A DNA stretch of 19,038 nucleotides from Fomitopsis serialis. Its lineage: Eukaryota; Basidiomycota; Agaricomycetes; Polyporales; Fomitopsidaceae. Below the pieces are notes generated by a model that worked only from the letters and a program-made list of their open reading frames with translations, did not search any database and was not told the DNA's origin. The position numbers and the translations under genes are program-made. Every line of letters begins with the position of its first letter. Within the stretch, counting starts at the first letter, position 1. The DNA lies in assembly GCF_022376445.1 (NCBI RefSeq), contig NW_025955601.1:1-19038 (forward strand), read 5' to 3'. Shown piece after piece: positions 18,437-19,038 of the stretch.

Positions 18437-19038
18437 TCAGAAGTCCAGAATGGGCATCACTATCTTGGTGTCATTGCGTCGACTCCCCCCTTTTCGACTT
18501 CGTCTTCGTGGGTCCATGACCGGTCGCTGACAGACCGGACACCGCCCTGAGACGTCCGTCAGCCACGGGTCGACACAGGTTTGCTATGGAGAGCGAGCAA
18601 TCAGTAAAGGTTCAGCTGCGCGATCCAACACGAATACGTACGTGGAAGACATGCCCGCATGCGAGCAATCGCAGTGGCACAGCGCCCTCGCCCGCATCGT
18701 CCAGCCTCAGCTGCTGCCGGTCCTCCTCCGTAACCTCGTCCACCTGCACCTCATGCACCGACTCGTCCGGCGCGCCCACCTCGCCATCCGCCACCTCCCC
18801 TCCCTCTCCCCAGCCTCCAAGTCCACCTTCCCACTCGCAGCGTCGTCCTTATCATCCGTGTCCTCGCTCGCCTCCCTCACTTTCTCCTCGCTCTCCTCCT
18901 CCGCACCGTCGACCCGCTTCGGCGGCTCGAAGTCGAGCAGGCAGATCGCGCACACGGCGCGGTTGCCCTCGAGCCGCACGAACGGATAGTCCCCAGACTC
19001 CCAGCGGTCCTCCCACGTCATCTTCTCCGGATCCATCT
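18437..19038 (-). CDS. RING-H2 finger protein, likely E3 ubiquitin ligase (5' end outside window)
   Basis: The frame enters from the right edge (a methionine at 19036 may be internal) with MTWEDRWESGDYPFVRLEGN, then the first RING pair CAIC. A long acidic stretch (GAEEESEEK) follows. The rest of the finger comes downstream: LACGHVFH, joined across a clear 58-nt intron to QTCVDPWLTD...CPVC. Together these give a C3H2C3 pattern, the RING-H2 type that binds two zinc ions and recruits E2 enzymes. The last exon, 18437-18583, and the middle exon, up to 18803, are firm. The intron 18804-18880 is inferred from a strong GTGAGG donor and the needed frame change. The insert between the second and third zinc ligands is unusually long. 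The gene converges on RPB3 with 290 bases between the stops. N-terminal domains cannot be judged. Confidence 0.85.

Noticed and set aside
1..19038. Transposons, tRNA genes, rRNA or CRISPR-like arrays.
   Set aside because: No transposase or reverse-transcriptase motifs, terminal repeats, cloverleaf sequences or spaced repeats were recognised on either strand.

Overview
The window looks like nuclear DNA of a filamentous basidiomycete, most likely an agaricomycete and perhaps a polypore. Every recognisable gene is split by many short introns (about 46-83 nt) with GT...AG ends. The gene content also fits: a fungal peptidase of family S41, a polysaccharide lyase of family 14, and two kinds of single-pass membrane glycoprotein that I know from mushroom-forming fungi. 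Species assignment is inference.

Layout. (1) 307-5710, minus strand: two direct tandem copies (A, 307-2034; B, 3995-5710) of a gene for a secreted-type, cysteine-rich, single-pass membrane protein with a Ser/Thr-rich stalk and a cytoplasmic tail ending in a PPxY motif. Copy B gives a clean 10-exon, 400-residue model, including a 6-nt exon. Copy A matches exon for exon, but its last exon does not join in frame. About 1.9 kb between them holds only gene-like relics. (2) 6961-9775, minus strand: an intact 16-exon gene for a secreted S41 (CPAF-like) serine peptidase of 656 residues, whose 3' part is cut into very small exons. (3) 10725-14850, plus strand: a segmental duplication. The left unit holds a decayed copy of a membrane glycoprotein gene and a truncated start of the lyase gene. 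The right unit holds the better-preserved glycoprotein gene (12875-14365) and leads into the intact lyase gene. (4) 14793-16113, plus strand: a PL14 lyase with signal peptide and a likely GPI-anchor signal. (5) 16493-18146, plus strand: RNA polymerase II subunit RPB3 with an unusually long Gly/Trp/Ser tail. (6) 18437 to the right edge, minus strand: a RING-H2 protein, cut off at the window edge and convergent with RPB3.

How they fit together: positions 300-16100 form a cell-surface and secretome island (four membrane-glycoprotein loci counting the pseudogene, a secreted peptidase, a surface-anchored lyase) with repeated local duplication and decay. RPB3 and the RING gene mark the start of a conserved housekeeping block. 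No RNA genes, CRISPR arrays or complete transposons were recognised. Exon boundaries were read by eye from splice signals, frame continuity and agreement between paralogues. No transcript data or database search was available.
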